In this document: positions 36,186 to 44,102 of the stretch, piece after piece | Position numbering within the stretch: the first letter of the stretch is position 1 | Layout of the letters: each line of letters opens with the position of its first letter | From: Nitrospira moscoviensis | Lineage (GTDB): Bacteria; Nitrospirota; Nitrospiria; Nitrospirales; Nitrospiraceae | Assembly (NCBI RefSeq): GCF_001273775.1 | Contig: NZ_CP011801.1 | Coordinates: 3,884,001-3,948,000 of the forward strand | Direction: 5' to 3' | Length of the DNA stretch: 64,000 nt | Translations under genes and position numbers: made by a program | The notes under the pieces: generated by a model | What the model was told of the DNA's origin: nothing | The model's database searches: none | What the model saw: the letters and a program-made list of their open reading frames with translations, nothing else

Positions 36186-37529
36186 ATGAAGCGAGGGCTC
36201 GTGCTGGCGGGAGCCCTCATGCTGCTGATCTTAGCCGGAACGATCTGGTTTCAACACCGCTACGACGAGGCAGCGAGCCGAACCGTCGCCCTTGTCACGT
36301 TCAGCAATGGAGAGTATCCGGAAGATCCCGAGGAGCGGAGTGCCCGGTTCGGCAGCTATGCCCACAGACAGTTGCTGATCCAGCGGACTGGAGACACCCG
36401 CTTCCGTTTCGTGCTTGAACCGGCTGATTCACGAACGGCGGCGATCGAGCTGGCCGATGTCGATCTCGCGCATTTCGTCGCGGCGGTTCCGCCATGGATC
36501 AAGACCGATCCGGATCTCACGAAAGTCGGCTTGATCGACCGGGAGTGGAACCGGCAGCAAGTACGATTTCCCAGGAACTCTCCGCATGTGCGGGTCCACG
36601 AGGGCGGAGACGGCTTCGAGCAGCGGGCGCTGAGCCGGATCGATCTCGCCCGCAATTGCCTCAATGCCGGCCTCTGGGAACTGTTGCTCTTCACGACGGA
36701 ACACGGCGAAGAGCGGGTGTACGAGCATCTCTGGTTTACCTTCCCGCTCGGGCTGTACAAGCAGCTGTTTGAGCAGGTGAGCGGGCTGTCCTATTGGACC
36801 TACTGGTGGAAATTGGAACATTGGGTCGATCCGTCAGGAACGCCGATCCGCCTCGACCGGCTGAGAACCGTGGAGCACGAATGGCCGGTCCAGGCGACGG
36901 CGCAGTGGGATGAGCCGGTCGCGGCCGCGGGCGAGCAGATCCTCAAACGGCGGAATATCCTGGCGCCCGCCGCAGTCGCCTATCGCGACTGGTACAAAGA
37001 GCCGGTGCAATTTGCCAGTTTCATCCCTCCCGGTCGATATTCCGTTCGGCATCCCCGCGACACAGAGCTTCACTACCTTGCCGAGCTGACCGGAGCGACG
37101 CTCCGAAGCGTGTCCCTGCCGGGAAGCCCGAAGCCCTATGTCGAGATTGACTTGGCGTTCCGCAGCGATCGCACCGGAGAGCCCACCCACTTCATCGTGG
37201 GCGGGCTGGATCTCGCGACTCTACCGACTGCTTCTCCCAAAGAGTATCATCATGGCTGGCAAGCGCCCCTCGGCATCGGCAATCCGAGCTTCTTCGAGTC
37301 CTATGATGAGGTCCAAGCGAATCCGCCGATCCAGCGCACGTTCTACGGCTTCCATCTCGATGCGCAGGACCGCTGGCTCGATCACCACGCCGTCGGCGTC
37401 GATGGTCCCCTCTTACATTGGGACGATCACGATCCGACCCTGCTCCATCTCTATCTCCTGAGCTACGAGCGCCACGCGCTGCTGAACCACTTCGTCATCA
37501 CCGTCCCGCCCGATGCCGGCGGTCGTTGA
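36186..37529 (+). CDS. Membrane-anchored protein of unknown function
   Basis: A 447-residue protein with a single N-terminal membrane helix (KRGLVLAGALMLLILAGTIWF). I chose ATG 36186; alternatives are GTG 36177 and a TTG at 36153 that overlaps the activator's stop. The large extracytoplasmic part is rich in Trp, Tyr and His (LSYWTYWWKLEHWVDPSG, EYHHGWQAPLGIGNPSFFESYDE) and ends with WDDHDPTLLHLYLLSYERH. No family recognised. It directly follows the sigma54 activator and may be cotranscribed. Confidence 0.65.
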   Translation: MKRGLVLAGALMLLILAGTIWFQHRYDEAASRTVALVTFSNGEYPEDPEERSARFGSYAHRQLLIQRTGDTRFRFVLEPADSRTAAIELADVDLAHFVAAVPPWIKTDPDLTKVGLIDREWNRQQVRFPRNSPHVRVHEGGDGFEQRALSRIDLARNCLNAGLWELLLFTTEHGEERVYEHLWFTFPLGLYKQLFEQVSGLSYWTYWWKLEHWVDPSGTPIRLDRLRTVEHEWPVQATAQWDEPVAAAGEQILKRRNILAPAAVAYRDWYKEPVQFASFIPPGRYSVRHPRDTELHYLAELTGATLRSVSLPGSPKPYVEIDLAFRSDRTGEPTHFIVGGLDLATLPTASPKEYHHGWQAPLGIGNPSFFESYDEVQANPPIQRTFYGFHLDAQDRWLDHHAVGVDGPLLHWDDHDPTLLHLYLLSYERHALLNHFVITVPPDAGGR

Positions 37530-37533
37530 TGAG

Positions 37534-37950
37534 TTATGAGGTGACGTCTCTGTCATCATGGCTCATCGGCCGGTGAACGCAGCAGCCTGCTATATCCGGA
37601 CTCGATCCTTGTGCGGCACATTCTTTATAAGCGGCCCAGGCCTTCAGCGCCCATTCCTCGCCCGGACAACCTTGCATGGTCATCGCCACCTCCAGAAACT
37701 CGATCACTTCCTCCTGCGTGATGCCTTTCTCGCACGCCATCCGGACGTAGGCCCGGATACAGGGCTCACACCGGATCGCGATCGAGATGGCCATCGCCGT
37801 GAGCAGCTTGTATTTCGCAGGCACCGCCGCGTCGCGATAGGCTTCCTGTCGCATGCGCAAGAGGCCTCCGGTGACCTTCGGACTGAGCCGCCGCAGCTCT
37901 GCCAATAGGCTTTCCGCTTCCGACGTCAACGCTTTTGTTTCCTCGGTCAT
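37534..37950 (-). CDS. AhpD-fold (carboxymuconolactone decarboxylase-like) protein
   Basis: A 138-residue protein. The AhpD core is present as IAIRCEPCIRAYVRMACEKG: the CxxC pair is kept but the usual following His is Tyr. Further cysteines occur near the end (MQGCPGEEW, KECAAQG, GCCVHRP). ATG 37950 has purine-rich GGAGACGAGGAGG before it. Third AhpD-fold protein in about 11 kb. Likely redox-active; substrate unknown. Confidence 0.82.
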   Translation of the reverse strand: MTEETKALTSEAESLLAELRRLSPKVTGGLLRMRQEAYRDAAVPAKYKLLTAMAISIAIRCEPCIRAYVRMACEKGITQEEVIEFLEVAMTMQGCPGEEWALKAWAAYKECAAQGSSPDIAGCCVHRPMSHDDRDVTS

Positions 37951-38024
37951 CCTCCTCGTCTCCTTGTGATCCCCGCTGTTCTTGTGGGGAATGGCACGAA
38001 CATCGCTGGCATCATTATGGGCAA

Positions 38025-38168
38025 TCAAGGATGAGTCCCTCGGCGCTTGCCAACCCGTCGTCTTATCCGACTATGAGAACCGCTGAGATAGCGGACCGTG
38101 CGATACCTCGCTTCCAATGTCGCGAATATCATTGCGATGGAGATCGGCACCACCAGCACCGCCGCCAT
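38025..38168 (-). CDS. Possible 47-residue membrane peptide
   Basis: MAAVLVVPISIAMIFATLEA is a membrane-helix-like start followed by a strongly basic tail (HSRIRRRVGKRRG). No good ribosome binding site is visible and the frame stays open upstream. It lies between the AhpD-fold gene and a membrane protein gene. A real product is possible but not shown. Confidence 0.25.
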   Translation of the reverse strand: MAAVLVVPISIAMIFATLEARYRTVRYLSGSHSRIRRRVGKRRGTHP

Positions 38169-38236
38169 CCATCTGACACGACGGCCAGCTCGGCAGTGCT
38201 CCTCTGAAGCTGGCTGAATTGAGCGATTCGCCGTCT

Positions 38237-38755
38237 CTAAGACGCCCGGGGTGGTCGCATCGTCCTGACGTCCGCTCCACCGATGGACGGCAGAAAGGCG
38301 GGGTAGCTGCCCAGCGTGCCGCCGAAAATCATGTGCAGTATGGCGAACTGGAGCGGCGGCATGTCGGCCATGACGGGATTGACGAAGGGCAGCACGATGA
38401 ACTGCATGACCAGCCAGACGGCGAGGCCGTAGCCGATCCCCGACGCGACGGCAGAGCCATAGGACTGCCGCCCTCCCAGCAAGGCGAAGATGATCCCGAA
38501 GGCGATGGCGGTGACGAAGTGAATCATCATCCCGACCATCACCGGCATGAACTCAAATCCCACGTTCTGCACCGCCGACCGGCCGAGCAGCGTCACGGAA
38601 ATCTTCTTGACCGGAGCCCAGAATCCCTCCCCGGTCAGCATCGCCATCATCATCGAGACCATTGCCATGGCAAGACCGGCGATGAGGCCGGCCATCACAC
38701 CCGCATAGACGGCGTCCGATCGAGGCACGCTGTTGTGTGCGTAGACATCGTTCAT
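38237..38755 (-). CDS. Polytopic membrane protein of unknown function
   Basis: A 172-residue protein; AAAGGAG before ATG 38755 sets the start. About four membrane helices are evident (GVMAGLIAGLAMAMVSMMMA, MPVMVGMMIHFVTAIAFGII, GIGYGLAVWLVMQFIVL and LQFAILHMIFGGTLGS). It resembles small uncharacterised membrane proteins. The start overlaps the end of the VKOR-like gene by 4 bp, so the two are coupled and may work together. Confidence 0.68.
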   Translation of the reverse strand: MNDVYAHNSVPRSDAVYAGVMAGLIAGLAMAMVSMMMAMLTGEGFWAPVKKISVTLLGRSAVQNVGFEFMPVMVGMMIHFVTAIAFGIIFALLGGRQSYGSAVASGIGYGLAVWLVMQFIVLPFVNPVMADMPPLQFAILHMIFGGTLGSYPAFLPSIGGADVRTMRPPRAS

Positions 38756-39294
38756 GCTGCAATCTCCTTTCTGGCTTCCACGAGCTCCGATCGCACACGT
38801 GTCGCCGCATCCCGCGCTTCCGGCAGCGTGAAGGCGAACGCGCCGATATGCATCACGGCGTCCGTGATGCAGTACCCGCACCACTTCTTCTGGACGATCG
38901 GCATTTCGTAGAAGAGATAGCGCACCGCCACGGCCGCCTCGGCCGCGGCCTTGGCGCAGGCCGCCAGTGGTATCCAGGGTTCCGCGAGGGCGCGATCGCG
39001 CCGGCCATATGCAGCCAATACGATGTTGGTGGCATGGCCGGCCAGCGAGATGGTGCCGTCTGGCACGCCCCAGTGATAGGCGGTGTCCGACGAATTGACC
39101 TCGTCCGATCGGAACCGGTCGAGCGGCGGGTCCGGCAGGTGCTTCAGCAGACCGGTTTGGAACGCGGAGACGATGGCCATGCTGCCCATCCCGACCAGCG
39201 ATAGACCGATGATCGCGCGCCGGCGGCGAAGGGCGACCGACTCATCGTGCTGCAATTCACGGCGAAGCTCTTGCGCTCTCGTCCCGTTGTTCAT
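38752..39294 (-). CDS. VKOR-like membrane protein with CxxC
   Basis: A 180-residue protein. One membrane helix near residues 27-45 and a C-terminal region with VQKKWCGYCITDAVMHIGAFAFTLPEA, where the WCGYC pair resembles the redox motif of vitamin K epoxide reductase/DsbB-like proteins. An intermediate segment (AACAKAAAEAAVAVRYLF) may be another helix. It is coupled to the downstream membrane protein. Probably involved in thiol-disulfide chemistry at the membrane; assignment is moderate because the protein is shorter than typical VKOR domains. Confidence 0.6.
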   Translation of the reverse strand: MNNGTRAQELRRELQHDESVALRRRRAIIGLSLVGMGSMAIVSAFQTGLLKHLPDPPLDRFRSDEVNSSDTAYHWGVPDGTISLAGHATNIVLAAYGRRDRALAEPWIPLAACAKAAAEAAVAVRYLFYEMPIVQKKWCGYCITDAVMHIGAFAFTLPEARDAATRVRSELVEARKEIAA

Positions 39295-39298
39295 GATG

Positions 39299-40174
39299 TT
39301 ACGCCGCGAGGGCCTCCTGTTTGGTTAAGAATGCCGCCAGATGTCGGACCACTGCCCCTGGCTGATCCCACATCACGAAATGCCGGCATGCTGGATTCGC
39401 ATCAGCTGGGCCTTCGGAATGTCGCGGGCCAGCCGCTCGCCGAAGCGGACGGACTGGAACACATCGTCTTCGCCCCACAGGATCAGCGTCGGCATGGCAA
39501 GACTCGGTAACAGCGGCGTGATCTCCGTCGTGAGATTCGTATTCAGCGCAGCGGCATTGCGGATCAGCGACAGTTTGCCGACTTCCGTCGCATAGGGCGC
39601 GAGCAGGCCGTCCAACAGCGCCGCGTCGGGGGAGGAGGCAAATCCCTGCTTCAACGCCTGCCGCAGCAGCGTCAGCATGGAGGAGGCCGACAGTTTGCGG
39701 CGGGCCTCGGGATGTCCCAACTGCAGCATGGCTTCGATGGGCCAGGAGTCATAGCAGACCGTGTTGAGGAGGCACAGTTTGGAGACCCGTCCCGGACGGA
39801 GCGTCGCCAATCGAAGCGCCACGCCGCCGCCGATATCGTGCGCGATGACCGTGGCCGCTTCTATCTTCAGCGCATCCATCCACCGTTCCAGCATGACGGC
39901 TTGCGCTTGAATCGACCGATCGAACCGGTCTCCTTTGTCGGAATAGCCGAAGCCGATGAGATCGGGGGTCAAGAGCCGGTACTGCTGAGGCAACGCGGGC
40001 AGCACTCCATGCCAGAGATACCCCCACGTCGGAATCCCATGGATGAAGATGACTGACTCTGAAGATGACTGACTCTCCCGCTCCCTGTTCGACGTAGCTG
40101 ACGAAGCGGCCGTCCACCTCAGCCACTCGTTGCAGGGCTTGAACCTCGCGCCACGGCATGATCGGTTCAGCCAT
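39299..40174 (-). pseudogene. Alpha/beta hydrolase (haloalkane dehalogenase-like), two frameshifts
   Basis: The protein starts MAEPIMPWREVQALQRVAEV in one frame. A 16-bp tandem duplication at 40045-40076 throws it out of frame; removing one copy restores SVIFIHGIPTWGYLWHGVLP and joins it to PDLIGFGYSDKG and the nucleophile region AHDIGGGVAL. A second lesion near 39390, where one C is missing, ends the frame at HAGIS; restoring it gives HAGHFVMWDQPGAVVRHLAAFL to a stop at 39299. Repaired, the gene has exactly 287 codons, normal for this family. As read it cannot make the full enzyme. Confidence 0.85.
40045..40076 (+). repeat. 16-bp perfect tandem duplication
   Basis: GAAGATGACTGACTCT occurs twice head to tail (40045-40060 and 40061-40076) inside the alpha/beta hydrolase gene. 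Loss of one copy restores the frame at this point. Confidence 0.9.
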
Positions 40175-40480
40175 CACGCGCTCCGATGGGAAAAGGCGAC
40201 TGCCTCAACGTTTCCGCCGACTGCCGGTCCAGTGACAGCAGCGCGACGTTCACAATCAGCGGCGGCAATATCCGCTCGAAGTCGGCGATTTTCTCGCGCG
40301 CCGTCGCCGCGTCGGAAATGCGTTGCTCGAAGTCAGTCGGAGATAGCTCGACCGCCACAGGAAGGGACTCCGCCTGTGTGTGGGCCTCTTCTTGTAGTGC
40401 ACGAACCGCTTTACCGTACTCACCCCCCGAGCGTCCACTCCGGCGCCCTTCAGCTCGTCTGCATTGGATGCGGCCGGCAT
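40167..40480 (-). pseudogene. Small unknown protein gene, frameshifted in a G run
   Basis: A strong ribosome binding site (GAGGAGG) precedes ATG 40480 and the frame opens MPAASNADELKGAGVDARG. A plausible helical continuation (GEYGKAVRALQEEAHTQAES...DFEQRISDAATAREKIADFE) lies in another frame. Adding one G to the run of six at 40423-40428 joins them into a 104-residue protein whose end overlaps the start of the alpha/beta hydrolase. Family not recognised. Confidence 0.6.
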
Positions 40481-40729
40481 ACGGACCTCCTCTCTCCCCG
40501 TCCAACGGGAGCATTAATCCGGTTCATCGAATCGCCCCACGGTCATTAAATCCAAAGCAAGAAAGGTTCCACCCGTTCTTCCTGTCGCAGGCTCCACATC
40601 ACTTGGCGCCGACTCATTCGCCGAGGAGCAGACTACCGGCCTCGCGCGCTGGCCACGGACATTGCGTCTCGACGAGCACGACTTGTCCTCCGATCGCTGC
40701 ATGGCCGCTTTGGTGTGCGAAGAAGAAAT

Positions 40730-40745
40730 TGTGAGCTGGCTTACA
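40730..40745. promoter_or_regulatory. Crp-type site C
   Basis: TGTGAGCTGGCTTACA, the best copy of the repeated palindrome, in the 291-bp gap between the DoxX-like gene end and the frameshifted small gene. No -10-like hexamer stands 21 nt away on either side. The remainder of the gap shows no gene. Confidence 0.5.
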
Positions 40746-40771
40746 AAAACACCCCTGGGAGCGTGGTCGGC

Positions 40772-41401
40772 TCAGTCGAAGAGGCACTGCCTGATTTTTT
40801 GCCGCGTCCGGTGCAGCAGGACATAGAGATGGTTTTCCTTCACACCGAGCCGCTCGGCCGCTTCGGGGTGCGGAACCTCTTCCCCTATCGGCGCGGGCGG
40901 CACGGCTTGCTGTCCACGGTTATAGGCCCACGGCGACCGTCGCATCAGAGAGGTCAGGAGCGCATCGGCCGACAACAACCCCGGTCCGTGGAGCACGAAA
41001 TACAGAAAGAGAATGCCCCAATAGAACGCCTCCTGCAGCGCGGCTTCGGACAATTGGCCGTAGGAGATCGCGGCCACGATGTTGAGGCCGAACAGCGAGA
41101 GGGCCGCCCAGCGTCCGGCCAGACCGATGGCCAACAGGAACGAGCCGCCGAGCTCGACGGCGGTCGCCAGATACGCGGCGACCTCCGGCGGCAGCAGCGG
41201 GACGTCGTAGACGAGGATGAAGAGCATGACGGTCGACATCCAGCTGGAGAGCTTGACCATGCCGCCTTGCCAGAAGATGTGCGCGAGATAGAGGCGCACG
41301 GACAAGTCGAACAGGGGAAGTAGCGCTTCCAGACCGCGGACCAGCCGCCGATACGCCGGCACGGCTCGGTCGACGGCGCGTAGGATTGCATGGCGGCTCA
41401 T
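40772..41401 (-). CDS. DoxX-family membrane protein with a fused sigma-factor tail (bufD-like)
   Basis: A 209-residue protein; GAAGGAGGG sets ATG 41401, overlapping the DUF2063 gene by 4 bp. The first ~165 residues are a DoxX membrane protein (LSVRLYLAHIFWQGGMVKLSSW, VELGGSFLLAIGLAGR). The last ~35 residues (EAAERLGVKENHLYVLLHRTRQKIRQCL) read as the region 4 helix-turn-helix of an ECF sigma factor. In related bufferin operons DoxX and an ECF sigma gene are neighbours, so this looks like a deletion that fused the two and removed the sigma factor's core-binding region. DoxX function is probably kept. Confidence 0.8.
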   Translation of the reverse strand: MSRHAILRAVDRAVPAYRRLVRGLEALLPLFDLSVRLYLAHIFWQGGMVKLSSWMSTVMLFILVYDVPLLPPEVAAYLATAVELGGSFLLAIGLAGRWAALSLFGLNIVAAISYGQLSEAALQEAFYWGILFLYFVLHGPGLLSADALLTSLMRRSPWAYNRGQQAVPPAPIGEEVPHPEAAERLGVKENHLYVLLHRTRQKIRQCLFD

Positions 41402-42171
41402 GTGCCCTCCTTCACCCAACATCCGACGATGACCCCGCGGCTCGTCAGCCTGCCGATGAATTCCGTCAAATCGAACTCGGAACCGGCTGCTCGCACCCAC
41501 CGTTCGAGTGAGGCCACGTCGACTCCGATGGACAACGTCCCGAGCAGCGCATACTCCAGCCGGCTCAGCGGCGTGATCAGCACTCTCCCGCCGGCGCGCG
41601 CGGCGGCGACGACGGTCGGCTCATCCGGAAGCGGCCAGACGAGGTCTTCGTCCGATGCGACGTCCGGTTGCAGTGCGAGCCAGAGTCGATGAACCGGACT
41701 GGGGAACGACAGGAATCGCGCAGCCGGATGGCATCGGACCATGACGCGGGATGAGCCGTCGCAGGCGATCAACGGAAGCCGGTTTGACGGCCCTGGCGGG
41801 TCATCCGCGGCCTGGTACAGCTGATGGCAGGCCCATTCGAGCTGAGCCAGACTCGTGAGCGTCTCGGGCGCACCGATGCGTTGCAGCAGCGCCGGGAACG
41901 AACGGCCGTACGGAAACAGATCCCCGCTCGACGAGGGATAGGCCTGGCCATACCAGCGGGCGAAGAGCGCGAACTGCCGGTCGCCCACGAACCGGGACAA
42001 CGCCGGGTAGGTGATCCTCAACACTTGGACATAGTTGTTCCGAATCAGGCGGCGATAGAGCGCCACGTGCCTCAGATCCGACTGCTGCGGCGCCAGCGCG
42101 GCGGCGACCCGCTGAGGCTTCCCGTCGATCATCGCTTCGGCAAAGGCCCGCTGGATCTCACAAAGCGGCAT
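41398..42171 (-). CDS. bufC: DUF2063 bufferin maturation partner (BufC-like)
   Basis: A 257-residue protein with the DUF2063 N-terminal domain (IQRAFAEAMIDG...LYRRLIRNNYVQVLRITYPALSRFVGDRQF). In bufferin clusters this protein partners the MNIO enzyme and recruits the precursor peptide. It overlaps the MNIO gene upstream and the DoxX gene downstream, so all are coupled in one operon. Length and order match the DUF2282-DUF692-DUF2063-DoxX arrangement. Confidence 0.87.
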   Translation of the reverse strand: MPLCEIQRAFAEAMIDGKPQRVAAALAPQQSDLRHVALYRRLIRNNYVQVLRITYPALSRFVGDRQFALFARWYGQAYPSSSGDLFPYGRSFPALLQRIGAPETLTSLAQLEWACHQLYQAADDPPGPSNRLPLIACDGSSRVMVRCHPAARFLSFPSPVHRLWLALQPDVASDEDLVWPLPDEPTVVAAARAGGRVLITPLSRLEYALLGTLSIGVDVASLERWVRAAGSEFDLTEFIGRLTSRGVIVGCWVKEGT

Positions 42172-43000
42172 GGCAGCCTCCCAGCACGGTGTCCGCCTGC
42201 CGAGCTTGCTCCACCAGCACGGACAGCGGCGGCATGTTGGTATCCCATTCGATCAGCGTGGGACGCGGGCCGATGTGATCGACGGTCCATTGGTACAGAC
42301 CCCAGACGCTCGACGAGACCGGTTGGCCGTGCGTATCGATCAGCATGCGTCCGATGCGATCGAAGCCCGCCAGATGAATTTCCGCGACACAGGCTGCCGG
42401 GATTGCCGTCAACATATCGAAGGGGTCCAAGTGGAAGTTGACGGCGTTCACATGGATATTGTTGAGATCGAGCAGGATGCCGCAGCCGGTCCTTCGCGCC
42501 ACTTCCGAGATGAACGCTCCCTCCGGCACGGTGGACTCCCGCCACGCGAGATACCGCGTGACATTCTCGATGAGCACCGTGCGCCGCAGGACTTCCTGCA
42601 CCTGATCGATCCGCGCGCAGACGTGCGCCAGGCTTTCTTCCGTATAGGGCAGCGGCAACAGCTCGTTGAAGAACCGCCCGCCGACCGAGCTCCACGACAG
42701 GTGTTCGGACACGAGAGCCGGCTCGAAGCGCTCGATCAGCGCTTTCAGTTTGTGCAGGTGGGTCAGATCGATCGGATCGGTGGAACCGAGGGACAGACCT
42801 ACTCCATGAAAGCTCAACGGGTACTGCATTCGAATGCGATTGAGGATGCGCAACGGCGCGCCTCCTTCGCCGAAATAGTTCTCCGGATGGGTTTCCATCC
42901 AGGCCACCGGCGGCGGCGCGTCCAGGATCTCCCGGAAATGATCGGACCGCAGGCCGATCCCGGCTTGCGCCGGGATCGGAGCGGGGGTGTGTCTGGACAT
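42158..43000 (-). CDS. bufB: DUF692 multinuclear iron oxygenase (BufB-like)
   Basis: A 280-residue TIM-barrel iron enzyme (MNIO). Metal-ligand-type segments typical of DUF692 are METHPENYFGEGG, FHGVGLSLGS, SEHLSW, ENVTRYL, DLNNIHVNA and EIHLAGF. MNIO enzymes modify cysteines of a precursor peptide, for bufferins into thiooxazole-type heterocycles. The precursor gene lies 10 bp upstream and the partner protein overlaps downstream, supporting that role here. Confidence 0.92.
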   Translation of the reverse strand: MSRHTPAPIPAQAGIGLRSDHFREILDAPPPVAWMETHPENYFGEGGAPLRILNRIRMQYPLSFHGVGLSLGSTDPIDLTHLHKLKALIERFEPALVSEHLSWSSVGGRFFNELLPLPYTEESLAHVCARIDQVQEVLRRTVLIENVTRYLAWRESTVPEGAFISEVARRTGCGILLDLNNIHVNAVNFHLDPFDMLTAIPAACVAEIHLAGFDRIGRMLIDTHGQPVSSSVWGLYQWTVDHIGPRPTLIEWDTNMPPLSVLVEQARQADTVLGGCHAAL

Positions 43001-43010
43001 CGAACTCCGC

Positions 43011-43337
43011 TTACATCTTCTTCATCATGTCTTTCATCTTGGCGAGATCGTCCTTCGTGATGGACAACACCGTGCCGCGTGCGATCTTGGTGCAGAGCCC
43101 TTTCGGCATGAACACATAAGAATCGGGCTCATTGTCTTTCTTGGCCATGCCGACGCAGGAATGGAGGCTGGTCTTGACCGCGCAGTCGTTCATGCCGGCC
43201 TTGGCGACGCCGCCACAGGCTTCCCAGCCGTTCGGCAGTTCGGGCATCTTCGGTTCGGCCGCCGCCGTCTGGGCTCCGGCGAGGCTCAACGCGACGAGTA
43301 ACGCGGAATGCATCATCACGCTCTTGTTGGTATTCAT
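43011..43337 (-). CDS. bufA: DUF2282 bufferin precursor peptide (BufA-like)
   Basis: A 108-residue protein with a signal peptide (HSALLVALSLAGAQTAAA). The mature part has four cysteines (41, 52, 61, 82) in the DUF2282 pattern CGGVAKAGMNDC...HSC...KGLC, the core that MNIO enzymes modify. Bufferins are exported metal-binding peptides linked to copper or other metal stress. AAGGAGG precedes ATG 43337. A 13-bp direct repeat lies just upstream. The helical Lys/Met-rich tail (LAKMKDMMKKM) is unusual. Confidence 0.88.
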   Translation of the reverse strand: MNTNKSVMMHSALLVALSLAGAQTAAAEPKMPELPNGWEACGGVAKAGMNDCAVKTSLHSCVGMAKKDNEPDSYVFMPKGLCTKIARGTVLSITKDDLAKMKDMMKKM

Positions 43338-43349
43338 GGGAACCTCCTT

Positions 43350-43378
43350 ATCAGTTGGATCTGCGATCAGTTGGATCT
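43350..43378. repeat. 13-bp direct repeat in the bufA leader
   Basis: ATCAGTTGGATCT occurs at 43350-43362 and 43366-43378, three bases apart, directly upstream of the bufA ribosome binding site. It could be an operator or an RNA element, or a slippage product. Confidence 0.5.
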
Positions 43379-43497
43379 CGCGTGCGTGAGGAAACGAAAG
43401 ACAGCAACAGTCGACGCGCGGAGGTTTACGGCTCGCTCATGCGGGATCCTCCTTTCACCATGGTGGCCAATGCGGCCGGCTCATGTCCCGTCCGACA

Positions 43498-43623
43498 TTA
43501 CTCCAGCAGCGAATAGACCACGCTTCCCATCACCGCTATCACGATCAAAACCGCCATTATCTTTTCGTGGGTACACATTCCGTCCTGCCTGGGGCATCCC
43601 TTCAGCGCGCACATCATCGACAT
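43498..43623 (-). CDS. Small cysteine-rich membrane peptide
   Basis: A 41-residue peptide: MSMMCALKGCPRQDGMCTHE followed by a membrane helix (IMAVLIVIAVMGSVVYSLL). AAAGGAG 8 nt before ATG 43623 is a good ribosome binding site. Three cysteines and several methionines precede the helix, so metal binding is possible. It lies between the bufferin operon and Crp-type site D, in the same direction as both. The 160-bp gap after it shows only a strong ribosome binding site with a 4-codon frame (43440). Confidence 0.55.
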   Translation of the reverse strand: MSMMCALKGCPRQDGMCTHEKIMAVLIVIAVMGSVVYSLLE

Positions 43624-43742
43624 GGTCTCTCTCCTTTGTTGAGGTGGCGGTGACACCGGCCGCCCGCCGTCACATGCCCGCGCTTGGTGCTTCTCTCTCT
43701 GTCGAGGTCTCACTCTGTCGCAAATACTATCGCTCTCCGGGC

Positions 43743-43758
43743 TGTGAGCTGCCTTACA
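43743..43758. promoter_or_regulatory. Crp-type site D
   Basis: TGTGAGCTGCCTTACA, 120 bp upstream of the small cysteine-rich peptide on the minus strand. TAGTAT lies 13 nt away on that strand, which is closer than the 21 nt seen at sites A, B and E. Confidence 0.5.
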
Positions 43759-43769
43759 CCGGACCGGTC

Positions 43770-44021
43770 TCAGCTGGATCGGGGCATCGGGCCGATCAGC
43801 GGCCGGTACGGGGCAGGCGGTGGAACGATCCCTCCGGCCGGGCCGGTATAGTGCTGCAAGGCCTCCGGCAGCCACGCTTCGATCTGGTTGATGCGCATGA
43901 CATCCGAGGGATGCGTCGAAAGAAATTCGGGGATCGCATGATGCGAGCGAAAGCACAGCTTGCCGATCATCCGCTTGGAGCACCCGCTCATCCGCTCCCC
44001 AGCGTGATGGACGGGGCGCAT
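43770..44021 (-). pseudogene. 3' remnant of an M48 metalloprotease
   Basis: The frame contains ERMSGCSKRMIGKL...PEFLSTHPSDVMRINQIEAWLPEALQHY, the C-terminal segment of M48/Oma1-type peptidases. The catalytic HExxH region and membrane parts are absent. A Crp-type site with a -10 hexamer faces it from upstream, so the remnant may still be transcribed. Confidence 0.7.
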
Positions 44022-44031
44022 CGTGACGGTG

Positions 44032-44074
44032 ATCCTACCGGTGGAGCGGACTTCGTTCTGTAAGGCACCTCACG
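44032..44074 (-). promoter_or_regulatory. Crp-type site E with class II promoter
   Basis: A degenerate palindrome (CGTGAGGTGCCTTACA on the minus strand, 44059-44074), then exactly 21 nt, then TAGGAT (44037-44032). It directs transcription toward the M48 remnant. Confidence 0.5.
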
Positions 44075-44102
44075 GCTGAGAGAAAACGCGGCAACGTCGT
44101 TT

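Noticed and set aside
43426..43440. Strong ribosome binding site followed by a 4-codon frame (MSEP)
   Set aside because: Too short to call a gene; the adjacent frames show no continuation that a single base change would rescue convincingly.
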